Shown: positions 5,724 to 6,283 of the stretch, in pieces
Layout of the letters: each line of letters opens with the position of its first letter
Numbering within the stretch: position 1 is the first letter of the stretch
From: Actinomycetota bacterium
GTDB taxonomy: Bacteria > Actinomycetota > Humimicrobiia > Humimicrobiales > Humimicrobiaceae
Direction: 5' to 3'
DNA length: 6,283 bases
NCBI GenBank assembly: GCA_022865545.1
Contig: JALHTA010000124.1
Location: 1 to 6,283 of the forward strand
Position numbers and translations under genes: made by a program
Notes under the pieces: model-generated
The model's input: the letters and a program-made list of their open reading frames with translations, nothing else
Database searches by the model: none
Told to the model about the DNA's origin: nothing

Positions 5724-6131
5724 TTATATGTTTACCTTAATTGCAGTAACAGGGCAGCAGTCAAGGCATAGTTCGCACAATATACACTTATCTTTATTAA
5801 ACTTTAATTTTTTCGTCTTTTTATCGAGGGTTAATGCCTGGGTAATACAAATAGAAGTGCATACCCCGCAATCGACACACCCATCCTTATCGATCATTAT
5901 GTCTTTTGCTGCTTCTTGAACCGCGACGCCTGCCTCTTCAAGATAATCAGTAGCTTCCCTTATCTGCTGGTCATTACCCCGGAGCTCTATCAGCATCTTT
6001 CCTTCCATATCCGGAGTTATCTCAGCCCTTAATATATTAAAAACCAGGTCAAATTCTTTGACAAGTGCATAGGTTATCGGCTTGGTTACGACTTTTTCCG
6101 GAAAAGAAAGTACCAGTTTTTTCTTTATCAT
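5724..6131 (-). CDS. NIL-domain 2x[4Fe-4S] ferredoxin of the homocysteine biosynthesis operon
   Basis: This 135-residue protein joins an N-terminal NIL domain (about 1-76, the small ferredoxin-like fold also found at the end of methionine ABC transporter ATPases) to a bacterial-type dicluster ferredoxin (about 78-135). Cluster motif one is Cys85-x2-Cys88-x2-Cys91-x3-Cys95; motif two is Cys116-x2-Cys119-x2-Cys122-x3-Cys126-Pro. An extra Cys125 lies beside the last ligand, and the first motif lacks the usual Pro after its fourth Cys. This domain pairing matches the partner of DUF39 proteins (MA1822 with MA1821 in Methanosarcina acetivorans). It is thought to supply electrons for turning aspartate semialdehyde and sulfide into homocysteine. 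The start ATG overlaps the DUF39 stop by one base (TGATG) and has an AGGAGG site 7 nt upstream. Confidence 0.94.
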   Translation of the reverse strand: MIKKKLVLSFPEKVVTKPITYALVKEFDLVFNILRAEITPDMEGKMLIELRGNDQQIREATDYLEEAGVAVQEAAKDIMIDKDGCVDCGVCTSICITQALTLDKKTKKLKFNKDKCILCELCLDCCPVTAIKVNI

Positions 6132-6283
6132 CAGAGTTCCTCCTGGCTCAATATTTCCAGGGACTTGTATTCACATTCCAGCGGCAGCGGTTGAACCATA
6201 TTTGTAAGGTAAAATTTAGATGACTGTATTTTTTTCTTTAAAAGGTCCGCAATTTCCAATGCTTTTGCATAACTTGATATAGG
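6131..6283 (-). CDS. DUF39 (HcyBio) homocysteine biosynthesis protein, C-terminal 50 residues
   Basis: The open frame entering from the window edge ends at TGA (6133-6131) and gives 50 residues. PISSYAKALEIADLLKKKIQSS followed by KFYLTNMVQPLPLE resembles the C-terminal end of DUF39 proteins, which show a P-x-S-S-x-x-x-A-x-EIA-x-x-LK pattern and an F-x-LT-x-x-V-x-x-LP ending. DUF39 proteins are needed for homocysteine formation from sulfide in methanogens and many anaerobic bacteria. The absence of CBS domains after this motif suggests the short form without them, unlike MA1821. The call rests on this remembered pattern plus the adjoining NIL-ferredoxin gene with a TGATG overlap. About 85-90% of the gene, including all catalytic residues, is outside the window. 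Confidence 0.82.
   Translation of the reverse strand, partial: PISSYAKALEIADLLKKKIQSSKFYLTNMVQPLPLECEYKSLEILSQEEL
6139..6144 (-). promoter_or_regulatory. Ribosome binding site of the NIL-ferredoxin gene
   Basis: A consensus AGGAGG on the minus strand lies 7 nt before the ATG at 6131, within the last codons of the DUF39 gene (Gln-Glu-Glu). It fixes the start and implies coupled translation of the two genes. Confidence 0.85.

Overview
This window most likely comes from the chromosome of an AT-rich anaerobic bacterium. Bacterial rather than archaeal origin is suggested by GGAGG-type ribosome binding sites, sigma70-like promoter boxes and TTG/GTG starts. Anaerobic life is suggested by a rubredoxin gene and by the end of a DUF39-type homocysteine biosynthesis operon with its NIL-domain ferredoxin. 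Ile (ATA) and Arg (AGA/AGG) codons are frequent. I cannot place the phylum from sequence alone; a low-GC clostridia-like or Atribacterota-like lineage would fit, but that is a guess.

Layout. Bases 1-384 (+) are the C-terminal two thirds of a 3-methyladenine (alkylpurine) DNA glycosylase. Next is an unrecognised 142-residue gene (437-865, +) that appears to have its own promoter inside the end of the glycosylase gene. Facing it is a 468-residue membrane-anchored TPR protein (922-2328, -). Its upstream region (2329-2560) includes a nearly pure A/T block with a plausible promoter.

The centre is a minus-strand cluster read from 5328 down to 2561: a membrane-bound NfeD/ClpP-class serine protease, a stomatin-like SPFH protein (slipin) 1 nt later, and a RimJ/RimL-type GNAT acetyltransferase 9 nt after that. 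NfeD and slipin form the classical membrane quality-control pair; the acetyltransferase is probably a co-transcribed passenger. The acetyltransferase gene contains a perfect 30-bp palindrome in its coding sequence.

The right end holds a short rubredoxin gene (5532-5696, +), diverging from the NfeD cluster across a 203-bp region. This region carries a good sigma70-like promoter for rubredoxin and an inverted repeat on the NfeD side. Converging on rubredoxin is the NIL-domain dicluster ferredoxin (5724-6131, -). It overlaps by one base the end of a DUF39 (HcyBio) protein that runs off the window. This pair belongs to the pathway, first described in methanogens and other anaerobes, that makes homocysteine from aspartate semialdehyde and sulfide.

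I see no mobile element, CRISPR array, tRNA, rRNA or clear novel defence system. The least explained items are the 30-bp palindrome, the 142-residue orphan, and the TPR protein with its C-terminal beta-rich domain.
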